Below are positions 8,382-17,895 of a stretch of 37,556 nt of DNA, piece after piece (the stretch's first letter is position 1; every line of letters starts with the position of its first letter). The notes beneath the pieces are model-generated. The model did not search any database and was not told where the DNA came from. It saw only the letters and a list, made by a program, of their open reading frames with translations. The DNA is from Rhodospirillaceae bacterium (lineage in GTDB: Bacteria; Pseudomonadota; Gammaproteobacteria; Steroidobacterales; Rariloculaceae): positions 1 through 37,556 of the forward strand of contig JAHEKF010000030.1 of assembly GCA_024638465.1 (NCBI GenBank), in the 5' to 3' direction. Both the position numbers and the translations under genes were made by a program.

Positions 8382-9755
8382 TCAGATCAAGCCGATCGCG
8401 TTGAGAAAGATCAGAACGACGGCTACCGGCGCAATATAGCGTGCGGAAAATCGCCACGCGCGATACCCGGCACCTGCTTCCGGATCGAGCTCATCAGAAC
8501 TCGAGTTGCGGCACATTACCCAGCCCGCGAACACGACGATGGCGAGACCGCCCAGCGGCAACATGATATTGCTGGTCAGAAAGTCCAGGTTGTCGAAAAC
8601 AGTCCGGCCGAAAATCTTGAAGTCCGCGAGAATATTGAAGGACCAGACACTGAAGAACCCCAGTACCCAGATAGTTCCGCCGATCATCCACGCTGCGCGT
8701 CGGCGACTGATATCACGCGCCTCAATCAACCATGCAACGGCCGGCTCCATAAGACTGATCGCGGATGTCCAGGCCGCGAACGTCAACAACAGAAAGAACA
8801 AGACGGCTATTACGATTCCGCCGGGCAGCTGACCGAAAGCCAGCGGCAACGACTGAAAAATCAGGCCGGGACCGGTAGCGGGATCCAGTCCGTTTGCGAA
8901 GACGATCGGAAAGATTACAAGACCGGCCAGGATGGCGATCGCCGTGTCGGCACAAACGACCGCAATCGATGTTTTCATGATCGAAGTTTCCGAAGGAAGG
9001 TATGCACCATATGCCATTACCGCACCCATACCGACGCTCAGCGTGAAGAACGCGTGACCCAGTGCCGACAACGCGCCTGCCTGCGTCAACTCGGAGAACT
9101 TCGGTTCGAACATGAAGCGCAAGCCGGCCGCGAAGTCTCCGGCGATCATGCTGTAGCCAAGCAGCAGCAGCAGTAACGCAACCAGTGCCGGCATCAATAT
9201 CCGCACCGCTCTCTCCAGGCCGCGCTCCACGCCTTTGGAGACCACCACGAGCGTCATGAGCATGAAGAGCGAATGCCAAAAGCTGGTTTTCAGCCAGTCA
9301 CCCGAGAGCGAAGAAAAAATCTCACCGACGCCGGCAGCATCGATATTGGCGAATGCGCCCGATGCTCCTTCGAGAATGTAGGCAATCGCCCAACCGGCAA
9401 TCACGCTGTAATAGGAAAGAATCAGAAATCCAGCGAAGACTCCCAGAACACCGATCAGCGCCCAGCGCGTGCTGCCCGACTCTTCTTCGCCCAACAGCAG
9501 CATCGTTGCAATCGGGTTTCTGCGGCCGCGTCGCCCGATCAGAACTTCCGCCATCATGATCGGCAGCCCGACCACGAAAACGCAGGCAAGATAAACGAGA
9601 ACGAACGCACCGCCGCCGTTGACACCCGCTATGTAGGGAAACTTCCAGATGTTGCCCAAGCCGATCGCGGAACCGGCTACGGCAAGAATGAACGCAAGAC
9701 GGGACGACCAATGGCCGTGCATAGAGGTCCTGCGTTCTGTCGCCGATTCGGCCAA
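8382..9755 (-). CDS. sodium-dependent transporter, NSS/SNF family
   Basis: Integral membrane symporter of the neurotransmitter:sodium symporter family (LeuT/MhsT relatives), probably importing an amino acid with Na+; the substrate cannot be read from sequence. The N-terminal signature WSSRLAFILAVAGSAIGLGNIWKFPY includes the unwound TM1 GSAIGLGN sodium and substrate site. About eleven or twelve hydrophobic segments follow across 457 residues, with the typical motif GGGAFVLVYL in TM2. The start is a TTG at 9755 with GGGAG 7 nt upstream; an ATG at 9722 (MHGHWSS) with AGGA is a credible alternative. It leads a minus-strand unit with ratA and rnfH and is divergent from smpB. Its position between ratA and smpB departs from the E. 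coli order. Confidence 0.93.
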   Translation of the reverse strand: MAESATERRTSMHGHWSSRLAFILAVAGSAIGLGNIWKFPYIAGVNGGGAFVLVYLACVFVVGLPIMMAEVLIGRRGRRNPIATMLLLGEEESGSTRWALIGVLGVFAGFLILSYYSVIAGWAIAYILEGASGAFANIDAAGVGEIFSSLSGDWLKTSFWHSLFMLMTLVVVSKGVERGLERAVRILMPALVALLLLLLGYSMIAGDFAAGLRFMFEPKFSELTQAGALSALGHAFFTLSVGMGAVMAYGAYLPSETSIMKTSIAVVCADTAIAILAGLVIFPIVFANGLDPATGPGLIFQSLPLAFGQLPGGIVIAVLFFLLLTFAAWTSAISLMEPAVAWLIEARDISRRRAAWMIGGTIWVLGFFSVWSFNILADFKIFGRTVFDNLDFLTSNIMLPLGGLAIVVFAGWVMCRNSSSDELDPEAGAGYRAWRFSARYIAPVAVVLIFLNAIGLI

Positions 9756-9823
9756 ATGGATTCTCCCGCTCGAGGTTGTTATTGGGTGTTATTTGAGGTG
9801 GATTCTAGGATCATTGCGACAGC

Positions 9824-10303
9824 ATGGCTAGAAAGTCCCGTAAAACCTCGTCTTCGACGATCGCCGAGAATAAGAAAGCTCGGTTCAATTACTTCATCGA
9901 AGAGCGCCTCGAAGCCGGGCTCGCCCTGGATGGATGGGAAGTCAAAAGCTTGCGCGCGGGCAAGGCGCAGCTGACCGAAAGCTACGTCGTCGTGCGCGAT
10001 GGTGAGATCTATCTGCTTGGAGCGCACATTACGCCGTTGAGTTCGGCATCGACCCACGTCAACGCGGACCCCACCCGGACCCGCAAATTGCTACTGCACC
10101 GGAAAGAGATTGATCGTCTCGGCGGGCTCGTCGAGCGCCGCGGATATACCTTGGTACCACTGGAGCTGTATTGGGCACGTGGCCGCGCCAAGCTGTCCGT
10201 CGGCCTCGCCAAAGGCAAGAAACAGCACGACAAACGCGCTACGAAAAAGGACCGTGACTGGGAGCGCGACAAGGCGCGGGTACTGAAGTCGGTCAACCGC
10301 TGA
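9824..10303 (+). CDS. smpB: SsrA-binding protein SmpB
   Basis: Binds tmRNA and occupies the decoding centre during trans-translation, which rescues stalled ribosomes and tags nascent chains. The 159-residue product shows the SmpB core: [59 protein letters not shown], and the C-terminal lysine-rich tail containing [12 protein letters not shown] and ending [12 protein letters not shown]. It lies 113 nt upstream of its RNA partner ssrA on the same strand. No strong Shine-Dalgarno precedes the ATG. A short CGCTG-AAAA-CAGCG hairpin spans the stop codon. Confidence 0.98.
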   Translation: MARKSRKTSSSTIAENKKARFNYFIEERLEAGLALDGWEVKSLRAGKAQLTESYVVVRDGEIYLLGAHITPLSSASTHVNADPTRTRKLLLHRKEIDRLGGLVERRGYTLVPLELYWARGRAKLSVGLAKGKKQHDKRATKKDRDWERDKARVLKSVNR

Positions 10304-10379
10304 AAACAGCGTTGCGGGCAATATTTTGATCTATTCCCGGTTCTAGCGCCGGTTCGACCATTTTTTTCTACTCAAGCCA

Positions 10380-10407
10380 TTGATTTCATACCGATCGGCC
10401 CTAAACT
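10380..10407 (+). promoter_or_regulatory. putative ssrA promoter
   Basis: TTGATT (10380-10385) and TAAACT (10402-10407) are separated by 16 nt and end 9 nt before the mature tmRNA 5' end. The transcript would carry a short leader removed by RNase P. This is a reasonable sigma-70 match (4/6 and 4/6) in the correct place. Confidence 0.6.
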
Positions 10408-10416
10408 TTACGGTAT

Positions 10417-10774
10417 GGGGGCGATCGGCTTCGACGTGGGCCGTGAACCTTCAGGTGCATGCCGAGGCGCAGCATACCTCGCAAAACCAACTGCAAACCT
10501 TATAGTTGCCAACGACGACAACTACGCCCTAGCAGCTTAAAAAACTGCCTAGTGCCTTCTGCCCGGTTCGTGCTTGTGCGTCCGGTACCAGGAGTCATCA
10601 TCGCAAGCTCGCGGGACGGACCGTCTGGGGCCCGAACGCTAAAACCTCACCAGACTGGCTGCGCGTTTTCCCTGCCCGTCGGGTAGCACGCAGTAAGATC
10701 AAAGACGGTCTAAGCATGTAGAGCTTGAAGCGGATCGCTTGCGGACGCGGGTTCGATTCCCGCCGCCTCCACCA
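10417..10774 (+). ncRNA. ssrA: transfer-messenger RNA (tmRNA, SsrA)
   Basis: One-piece tmRNA of about 358 nt that rescues stalled ribosomes with SmpB. The 5' end GGGGGCGATCGGCTTCGACG and the 3' end with T-arm GGGTTCGATTCCC and CGCCTCCACCA form the tRNA-like acceptor: GGGGGCG pairs with CGCCTCC, with one G-U pair. The CCA is encoded. The tag reading frame runs from a GCC resume codon at 10508 to TAA at 10538-10540 and encodes ANDDNYALAA, close to the E. coli tag ANDENYALAA. GTGCATGCCGAGG and AAGCATGTAG, both conserved tmRNA segments, are present. It lies after smpB and is followed by an intrinsic terminator. Confidence 0.98.
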
Positions 10775-10781
10775 ACTAAAG

Positions 10782-10804
10782 AGCTGCCCTCGGGGGCAGC
10801 TTTT
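10782..10804 (+). terminator. intrinsic terminator of ssrA
   Basis: AGCTGCCC (10782-10789) pairs with GGGCAGCT (10794-10801) across a TCGG tetraloop, followed by TTT. It begins 8 nt after the tmRNA CCA end, so it is the natural ssrA terminator. Confidence 0.85.
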
Positions 10805-10831
10805 CAGTTCGTTCGAGCTGTTTGGACAAGA

Positions 10832-10921
10832 ACCCGCGTAGCGGGTGAGATTCCGACGTGCAAGGATGCACGAGTGTCGCGAGAGCACAGGGATGTGCGA
10901 AGCGACCCGCCGCCTCCACCA
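10832..10921 (+). repeat. hairpin-rich module ending in a copy of the tmRNA 3' end
   Basis: After the ssrA terminator come three consecutive stem-loops: ACCCGC-GTA-GCGGGT (10832-10846), CGTGC-aaggat-GCACG (10857-10872), and a two-part stem GTCGC/GCAC...GTGC/GCGAC (10876-10906). They run into CCCGCCGCCTCCACCA at 10906-10921, an exact 16-bp copy of the tmRNA 3' terminus at 10759-10774. The 147-nt offset and the copied 3' end resemble the tRNA-tail repeats of the E. coli tyrT operon, or a footprint of integration at the tmRNA 3' end. No integrase is nearby. Confidence 0.7.
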
Positions 10922-10977
10922 TCTTTTCACCTTTAGCCGTAAAAGCGGCCGCTAACACTATCTTTTACCAATGATTC

Positions 10978-10986
10978 TGCTATAGT
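10978..10986 (+). promoter_or_regulatory. putative extended -10 promoter for rhlE
   Basis: TGCTATAGT (10978-10986) is an extended -10 element (TGn plus TATAGT) without a recognisable -35. Transcription would start near 10993 and make a leader of about 140 nt before rhlE. The leader begins with a perfect 7-bp stem, TGGCGCA (10998-11004) with TGCGCCA (11013-11019). Confidence 0.5.
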
Positions 10987-11134
10987 CCGCCGCGTCTTGG
11001 CGCACTTCGGTCTGCGCCATCCAGCCCGGCCACCGCAATTCCGCAACCGTCGGCGCTTTCATAGTTCCAGCCTGGACCGAACCGCGCATGGCATCGTCAT
11101 GCGGCCTGGTCAGGCGACCCTGGAGTTTTTCTCA

Positions 11135-12415
<1,281 letters not shown>

Positions 12416-12457
12416 CCGCGAAACTGCATCTCCGCGGTCCACGCGACGAGTCGCAGA

Positions 12458-13408
12458 CTACTCGATGTCGATCTCGTAGCGTTCGACGGCCGATTTCAGG
12501 CGCTGACCTTCCGCCGTGATGAATTCGGCGAAGGCTGCAGGCGATTCGCTGAGCGAGACGACCATGCCGAGTTCGCTTATCCGACGCACCGCGTCCGGAT
12601 CGCTCATCGCATATTCAACGGCCTCGAACGCTTTCTGGACATCTTCGTCAGAGGTCCCCGCCGGCACGAACAGTCCCGCCCACGAACCGCGTGGGATGGA
12701 TGCAACGCCGATTTCCTGCATTGTCGGCACTCCCGGCAACAGCGGGATTCGCTCATGATGAGCGACGGCGAGCGCTACTGCGGCACCGCTATCGACGAGC
12801 GGAGCGACATAGGGTGAGGTAGTGATCACGAGGTCGATATCGCCGTTACCGATAGCTTCCATAGCGGCCACCGAGCCGGTGAACGACACATCGGGAGTCG
12901 CTTCAATGCCGAGTTCTGCGAACAACGCGGAGAATTCAACACGATGGATGCTCCGCGGCGCGATGTAGGAATAGGTAAGCGCGCCCGGATTCTGCTGCGC
13001 GTGCGCAACAAGCTCATCGATCGTATTGATGCCGAGCGACGAATGAACGATCAGAACGTCAGGTGTCTCGGTCAGCAGAGAAACAGGCCGAAGATCGGTC
13101 AGCGGGTCCAGATCGTAATCATCAATTACGGACGGAAGCAGCGCCATTGCGCCGACTGTGGAGATAAAAATCGTGCTGCCATCTCCGGGGATTCCGAGCG
13201 CCCCATGCGAGCCCTTGCCGAAGCTGAGACCTATCGATCTGCCGAAATACTCCGCCAGCTTCGGCGCAATAATTTGCGCCGTACGGCTCGATGACCCTTC
13301 TGCCCGGAAGGTAGTCATGAAAGTCATCGGATCCTGCTGCGCGTATGCGCCGCCGATCGTTCCGAAAAGTGCGGCAAGAACAAGCAGACGGCAGGCGTTT
13401 ATTCTCAT
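12458..13408 (-). CDS. TctC/Bug-family periplasmic solute-binding protein
   Basis: A 316-residue secreted binding protein of the tripartite tricarboxylate transporter (Bug) family, which captures carboxylates or amides in the periplasm. The first 23 residues form a Sec signal peptide ending AYA-QQ. The mature protein has the two-domain Bug pattern: PLTDLRPVSLL, a central ARRAY-like TYSYIAPRS segment, GDIDLVITTSPYVAPLV and the late RIPLLPGVPTMQEIG motif with GSWAGLFVPAGT. No TctA or TctB membrane genes are nearby, so it is an orphan receptor, which is common in this family. It is convergent with rhlE (42-nt gap). The ligand cannot be predicted. Confidence 0.88.
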   Translation of the reverse strand: MRINACRLLVLAALFGTIGGAYAQQDPMTFMTTFRAEGSSSRTAQIIAPKLAEYFGRSIGLSFGKGSHGALGIPGDGSTIFISTVGAMALLPSVIDDYDLDPLTDLRPVSLLTETPDVLIVHSSLGINTIDELVAHAQQNPGALTYSYIAPRSIHRVEFSALFAELGIEATPDVSFTGSVAAMEAIGNGDIDLVITTSPYVAPLVDSGAAVALAVAHHERIPLLPGVPTMQEIGVASIPRGSWAGLFVPAGTSDEDVQKAFEAVEYAMSDPDAVRRISELGMVVSLSESPAAFAEFITAEGQRLKSAVERYEIDIE

Positions 13409-13481
13409 AACTCAATCCTTCTGGCGCGCCGTTCGCGCGGGGAACAAGAAAGAGTCCCGATTCTATCCCAGGCGGGAACGT

Positions 13482-13907
13482 CTAGTTCTGGTTTCGCCTG
13501 CGCTCGGCGATAATTTCCGCCGTCTCGCGATCGGCTACCGTTTCGATCTGATTGATCATGCACTCCTCGACTTCACCGAATCTGGCGTAAGTCACTTTCG
13601 CCTGACTGTTCGCACAGACGCGATCGGTGTGATTCGAGATCGCGATATTGTCGGCACTTCGAATTCCGAAACACGCTCGTCCCAGTGTTAACAGGTAACG
13701 ATTGTCGCGGCGCCCTTCGATCAAAAGGAACTGATTGCTGATCGGCTTGAAGTTGTTGATATCCCGAACGCTGAAGCAAGCAGGCTCGGGCGGCGGCGCA
13801 TCCATCGAGATCGGCTCCTCCACGACGCGGTCTTCCTCTGCCATCAGGGCGACGGCGAATCCAGCGCCAACTAGAATAATTAACCAATTAATCAGATTTC
13901 GATTCAC
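13482..13907 (-). CDS. DUF6491-like small exported protein
   Basis: A 141-residue protein with an N-terminal hydrophobic segment (about residues 6-22) that is a signal peptide or anchor, followed by an acidic linker. The mature part contains PACFSVRDINNFKPISNQFLLIEGRRDNRYLLTLGRAC, then two further cysteines (RVCANS and EECMI). This spacing resembles the DUF6491 proteins of Xanthomonadales and related bacteria, whose function is unknown. The four cysteines could form disulfides in the periplasm. It begins 20 nt after the TPR/oxygenase gene on the same strand and is probably cotranscribed with it. Confidence 0.75.
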   Translation of the reverse strand: MNRNLINWLIILVGAGFAVALMAEEDRVVEEPISMDAPPPEPACFSVRDINNFKPISNQFLLIEGRRDNRYLLTLGRACFGIRSADNIAISNHTDRVCANSQAKVTYARFGEVEECMINQIETVADRETAEIIAERRRNQN

Positions 13908-13927
13908 CTCGTCCTCCTTGCGAACCG

Positions 13928-15472
13928 CTACGGGCGCGCGAAAACGTCGAACGAAATGCTGATGCGCTGACCCGTGCTCGTGAATGGTTTGGTACGGTGG
14001 AAGCTGAACGACGGGAACATGACGAGTAATCCGGGCTCAGGCTGAACCGAACGCATTCTCTGCGGAGATTTCGCGAACAGCTGATCAGACAGCTGGCCGA
14101 ACTCGAGCCAGCCGTCCTCGCCATGACCGGGTCCCATTCCGTCCTCTGGAATTGCAACATAGTAGACTGCACTCATCCATGCTTCCGGATGTATATGAGA
14201 CAACTGATAGCCCTGATCATTCAAAATAACTGCCCACGAGTTCGTATCCCACTGAGTCGGCGCGTGTTGAACCCAAGGATGTCCCCCGAGCCCGTCTGCT
14301 TTCAATTCGGAGATTAAAGCTCGTACCTCACCGTCGAGCAGATTGAGGAATGCGCTCATCTCGGGCGGTGGATCGACGCTCAGGCTGCCTGTCTGTATCC
14401 CGTGTCGAGTAGCGCGATTCGTGTGAGTCCTTGCGAGCGAATGATGCCCACGAATCATTTTCTCGAGCGCCGAGTTGAATCGCTCGATACTGCCGTAACG
14501 CGCGGGAGCTTTTATCTTCTTCGTCCGGATCAAGGAGCTCTGACCGAGCAGTTCGTCTGCTTCCTGCTCTCTACCCGCATCGCGGAGCGCAAGAGATTTG
14601 ACGAGCAATAGCGCCGCCGAGGTCGGATTGCTCTCCAGGAACTCGTCACAAATCGTGACAGCTTTACCCGGGTCTCCCGCGGCAGCATGTGCGTTGGCCA
14701 GCTGACTCTGGATCGTAGCCAGTTCAGGCGCCAATGCCGCGGCTTGCCCGAACGACTGAATCGCTCCCGAGAGATTTTCTCGCTCCAGCCGAACACGCCC
14801 CAGATGCAGCAATGCATTGATGTCGCCAGCGTCAAGCGAAATGCTCCGCGCCAGTGTTTGTTCAGCATCATCAAGGCGCCCCAGTTCCTTCAGCGCGACT
14901 CCTTTGATCGTCAGTACTCGCGGATCATCCTTGCTCAGTTCCAACGCTCTATCGCTGGCGGCGATAGCTTCTTCGAAGAGCTTGCTCTCGAGAAGCGCAT
15001 GAGCGAGTCCGTAACGAATTTGCGGGTCGTCGGCCGCAATTTCCTCGGCGCGGGCGAAGACCTCGGCGGCTTCTGACCCGCGACCGCATGTCAGAAGAGT
15101 CGACCCCAGACGACTGAGAGCGGGTAGACTTCGAGGCTGAATATCGACGGCTTTACGCAATACCGTCTCCGCTTTCTCTTGCCGTCCGGTCTGTAGAAAC
15201 AGCAGACCAAGATCTTCCAGAGCACCGGTATCGGCAGCTGGAGCATGGCGAGCGGCTGCGTTGAGCAATCTTTCAGCTTCATTCAACTCACCAGACTCAT
15301 GAGCAAGCAGCGCCGAGAGGCGCAAGGCCCGCTGATGATGAGGCTGTATCTTCAGGACCTTTCGGTAGAGTCGTCGCGCCGCTGCCCGATCACCGCCGTG
15401 GTGTGCCGAAGCTGCAGCTTCGAATGTCCTGCTAGCGGTTTCCGCACGGAACGCTGCATCTTTTTTCGCCAT
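13928..15472 (-). CDS. TPR protein with C-terminal 2OG-Fe(II) oxygenase domain
   Basis: The 514-residue protein joins two modules. Residues about 15-310 form a series of tetratricopeptide repeats (for example GDRAAARRLYRKVLKIQPHH and GRQEKAETVLRKAVDIQP), a protein-interaction solenoid. The C-terminal 150 residues look like the putative 2OG-Fe(II) oxygenase family: first iron histidine region QLSHIHPEAWMSAVYYV (near residue 425), then LVMFPSFSFHRTKPF with the distal histidine near 491, and an arginine in GQRISISFD that would hold 2-oxoglutarate. No signal peptide, so it is cytoplasmic. Relatives often modify proteins bound by the TPRs, but no substrate is known here. The DUF6491-like gene follows after 20 nt. 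Confidence 0.85.
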   Translation of the reverse strand: MAKKDAAFRAETASRTFEAAASAHHGGDRAAARRLYRKVLKIQPHHQRALRLSALLAHESGELNEAERLLNAAARHAPAADTGALEDLGLLFLQTGRQEKAETVLRKAVDIQPRSLPALSRLGSTLLTCGRGSEAAEVFARAEEIAADDPQIRYGLAHALLESKLFEEAIAASDRALELSKDDPRVLTIKGVALKELGRLDDAEQTLARSISLDAGDINALLHLGRVRLERENLSGAIQSFGQAAALAPELATIQSQLANAHAAAGDPGKAVTICDEFLESNPTSAALLLVKSLALRDAGREQEADELLGQSSLIRTKKIKAPARYGSIERFNSALEKMIRGHHSLARTHTNRATRHGIQTGSLSVDPPPEMSAFLNLLDGEVRALISELKADGLGGHPWVQHAPTQWDTNSWAVILNDQGYQLSHIHPEAWMSAVYYVAIPEDGMGPGHGEDGWLEFGQLSDQLFAKSPQRMRSVQPEPGLLVMFPSFSFHRTKPFTSTGQRISISFDVFARP

Positions 15473-15648
15473 GACTCGTTATTCGCCTGCCCGGCACCCA
15501 TATTTGCCGCGGCACTCTAGCACTGCCGCTCTGGCGCTCGCAAAACGTCTCCGCTTGACTACCGCGCTGTTGATGAGGAGACGCTTTTTCGCGCCGGACG
15601 GCAGCTATCCAGGAACGCCAAACTCGTTAACGCGCTTCGGATCGAAAA

Positions 15649-17265
15649 CTAGCGTAACAAGTTCTTCAAGATCAATGCGGGGGCACCATCTTGCGCCATG
15701 TCATCGAATAGATCCATATAGGCAAACATCCCCGTTGGTATATACCCTGCACCCAGCACGACATCGATATCATCGTCGCCGTCAACATCGCCGACGTCCA
15801 TTGTCATCCAGCGGCCGCGCATGACCTGGCCGTTGGTGAACGGACGAAAATCCAGGCCGCCTGAATTCTCCAGATAGGTGAACGATTCTCGAGTGCCTGA
15901 TGAAAAATCCGGGTAGAAGGCGATCGCCGCGATATCCAGATCGCCATCATCGTCGAAGTCCGCAGCCTTCGCTATAAACGCGCCGTACATCGGATAGAAA
16001 TAGGCTTCTTCGAATTCGTAGTCGCCGCGATTCAGATAAATACGGATGCCGTGGTAGTTCTTTCTGGTGTTGTACGGGTCCGAGTCCACGTTGTCGCCAT
16101 TAACGATGAGAACATCCATCAGACCGTCGGCATTGAAATCCTGCAATTCGAAGTAGGTATGCCCGTAAGCCGGATGCGCCAGAAAGACAGTTCGCATTTC
16201 GAAAACATTACCGCCCTGATTCTCTAGAATGTGCAAGCCCTCTCTCGCATCGGAAAGCAGCACCATGATGTCGAGCAGCCCATCACCGTTAAAATCGTAA
16301 GGTTCCGTTTTTACCGCGCCTGGGAGTGCGACCAGAACTCGTTCCTCGTAACTCCCGTCGGCTTGCGATTCATACCACGCAACATTACCCCTGACAGCAC
16401 CGAACCCGGACACTACAAAATCGAGCGCGCCATCCTCGTTCAGATCCAGCACATTCATATCCGCCATTCGGTAAATATCATCGACCACCACGTTGAACCC
16501 GGCCCCTCCCGAAGTAGCTGCCGACAGTTCTACGGACGAGATATGAGCGAGGCGATCCGTCGACGGTTGAGTGGCCAGGAGATCACCGATGGAGCCGATA
16601 TAGGCCGTGTCGCCGACAAACTCGATATCGACCGGTGTAATGGCGCGCGACGCGCGCGTCGGCGCGGCAACCACGCGCCCGTCACCATCGAGAATCGTCA
16701 GTGTGCCCGCACCACTGTCTCCGAGAAATATTTGCTGGTCTTCCGGTCGGATTCGCACCAGTGTCGTAATCGCGCGAGCCAGCGGGTAGTCCGTGTCGAT
16801 GGCTTCGAACTGGGGCAATTGCCACGACAGCGGCGGCTTGTTCTCCTGCTGCAGCTCTTCGACAGGCGCCGACTCGACGTAGTAGTACCGAAGCGCTTCC
16901 CAGGCAGCTTCATCGATGACCGGACTGGAGGGAAAAGCATTCTCTCGCACCAGGACCTCGTGCCTGGACGAGACGTTGCTAAAGACAAATTCCGGGTGAT
17001 CGTCGAGAAAGCTCAGGTCCTCGATGCCGAGCCAATATCCCATATAGCCGAGCGCGGCTTCCCAGCTTCGCTTGGGCAGAATGTCCGGTGGGGGCTCAAG
17101 ATGGCATGCCGCGCAGTACTGCCCCGCCAGATTCCGCCCTTCGGCCAGCAGCGCTTCACTATTTCTGGCCGTGGTCCAGCGATCGAAGAAAGACGCCACA
17201 AGTACCAGGAGCCCAATCGCGGACGCGCTGGCAAGGACAATGGCGCTTGGTTTGGAAACATTCAT
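15649..17265 (-). CDS. membrane-anchored cytochrome c/FG-GAP (VCBS) repeat protein
   Basis: The 538-residue protein has an N-terminal transmembrane segment (about residues 8-27), then a single haem c motif CAACH at residues 51-55, and a long C-terminal beta-propeller built of FG-GAP repeats. At least five Asp-rich calcium loops are visible: DLNEDGALD, DFNGDGLLD, DFNADGLMD, DFDDDGDLD and DVDGDDDID. The architecture predicts a periplasmic protein tethered to the inner membrane with a haem domain next to a propeller. It is divergent from a cytochrome b561 gene 81 nt away, which suggests a shared redox context. No substrate or partner is known; PQQ- or sugar-oxidising roles would be guesses. Confidence 0.85.
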   Translation of the reverse strand: MNVSKPSAIVLASASAIGLLVLVASFFDRWTTARNSEALLAEGRNLAGQYCAACHLEPPPDILPKRSWEAALGYMGYWLGIEDLSFLDDHPEFVFSNVSSRHEVLVRENAFPSSPVIDEAAWEALRYYYVESAPVEELQQENKPPLSWQLPQFEAIDTDYPLARAITTLVRIRPEDQQIFLGDSGAGTLTILDGDGRVVAAPTRASRAITPVDIEFVGDTAYIGSIGDLLATQPSTDRLAHISSVELSAATSGGAGFNVVVDDIYRMADMNVLDLNEDGALDFVVSGFGAVRGNVAWYESQADGSYEERVLVALPGAVKTEPYDFNGDGLLDIMVLLSDAREGLHILENQGGNVFEMRTVFLAHPAYGHTYFELQDFNADGLMDVLIVNGDNVDSDPYNTRKNYHGIRIYLNRGDYEFEEAYFYPMYGAFIAKAADFDDDGDLDIAAIAFYPDFSSGTRESFTYLENSGGLDFRPFTNGQVMRGRWMTMDVGDVDGDDDIDVVLGAGYIPTGMFAYMDLFDDMAQDGAPALILKNLLR

Positions 17266-17346
17266 ATTTAATTCGCCGCGATGCGCCGCAGCGACCGCAT
17301 GCTACTATTTTCGACGGGTCTTAGCCTTACTTCGTGCCGAGCGCGC

Positions 17347-17895
17347 ATGCACCTTCGCAATACTGAGACCAGCTTCGGTCTCGTCTCCCAGCTATTACAC
17401 TGGCTCATCGCGGCGCTTGTACTGTGGCAATTCGTGTTGGCGCAGCTCGCCGGTAACGCTTCCCTGTTCGAGCGCCTGGTGCTGCTCGGCCGCCACAAAT
17501 CTGTCGGCATGACGATATTGATGCTCGCGGTCGTCAGGTTGCTCTGGAAACTCGTCAACCCGCGCCCCGTCATTCTCCCCGGGTTACCGCGTTATCATCG
17601 CGCGCTCGCCCGGCTTTCTCATGGGCTCATGTACGCCCTGATCTTTGCTCTTCCGCTCACGGGCTGGCTGATGTCGTCAGCGTTGAACACGCCTGTGTCC
17701 TATTTCGGCTTTTTCACCTGGCCCGATCTCGTCGAACCGCAGCAGGAACTGGGAGATCTTCTCGCTCTGGTGCACGCTTACCTTTTCATGCTGCTCGCGG
17801 GAACCATCGCGGTTCATGCGAGTGCGGCACTGTTCCACCACTTCGTCGTCAAGGATTCCGTCTTGCGCGGGATGTTACCGGGAATGAACCGATGA
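17347..17895 (+). CDS. cytochrome b561
   Basis: A 182-residue di-haem inner-membrane protein with four transmembrane helices that passes electrons to or from the quinone pool, often superoxide or periplasmic redox partners. Candidate haem-ligand histidines sit at 18 (LLHWL), 50 (GRHKSVG), 143 (LVHAYLF) and 157 (AVHASA), the b561 pattern. GLVSQLLHWLIA at the start and LMYALIFALPLTGWLMSSA in the middle are typical. The start is set at the ATG at 17347 (MHLRNTETSF); the frame opens earlier, but those residues are not b561-like. Its end overlaps the yceI start by 4 nt (ATGA), indicating cotranscription and coupling. Confidence 0.94.
   Translation: MHLRNTETSFGLVSQLLHWLIAALVLWQFVLAQLAGNASLFERLVLLGRHKSVGMTILMLAVVRLLWKLVNPRPVILPGLPRYHRALARLSHGLMYALIFALPLTGWLMSSALNTPVSYFGFFTWPDLVEPQQELGDLLALVHAYLFMLLAGTIAVHASAALFHHFVVKDSVLRGMLPGMNR

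Noticed and set aside
8175-9176. 333-codon plus-strand frame opposite the Na+ symporter
   Set aside because: Mirror-frame artefact; very rich in Arg, Gln and Asp, as expected of the complement of hydrophobic codons.
10739-10936. 65-codon plus-strand frame across the tmRNA end and hairpin module
   Set aside because: It starts inside tmRNA and its peptide is the translation of the palindromes; the RNA and repeat reading explains the sequence better.
16231-17271. 346-codon plus-strand frame opposite the cytochrome/FG-GAP gene
   Set aside because: The opposite strand has clear CxxCH and calcium motifs; this frame shows none.
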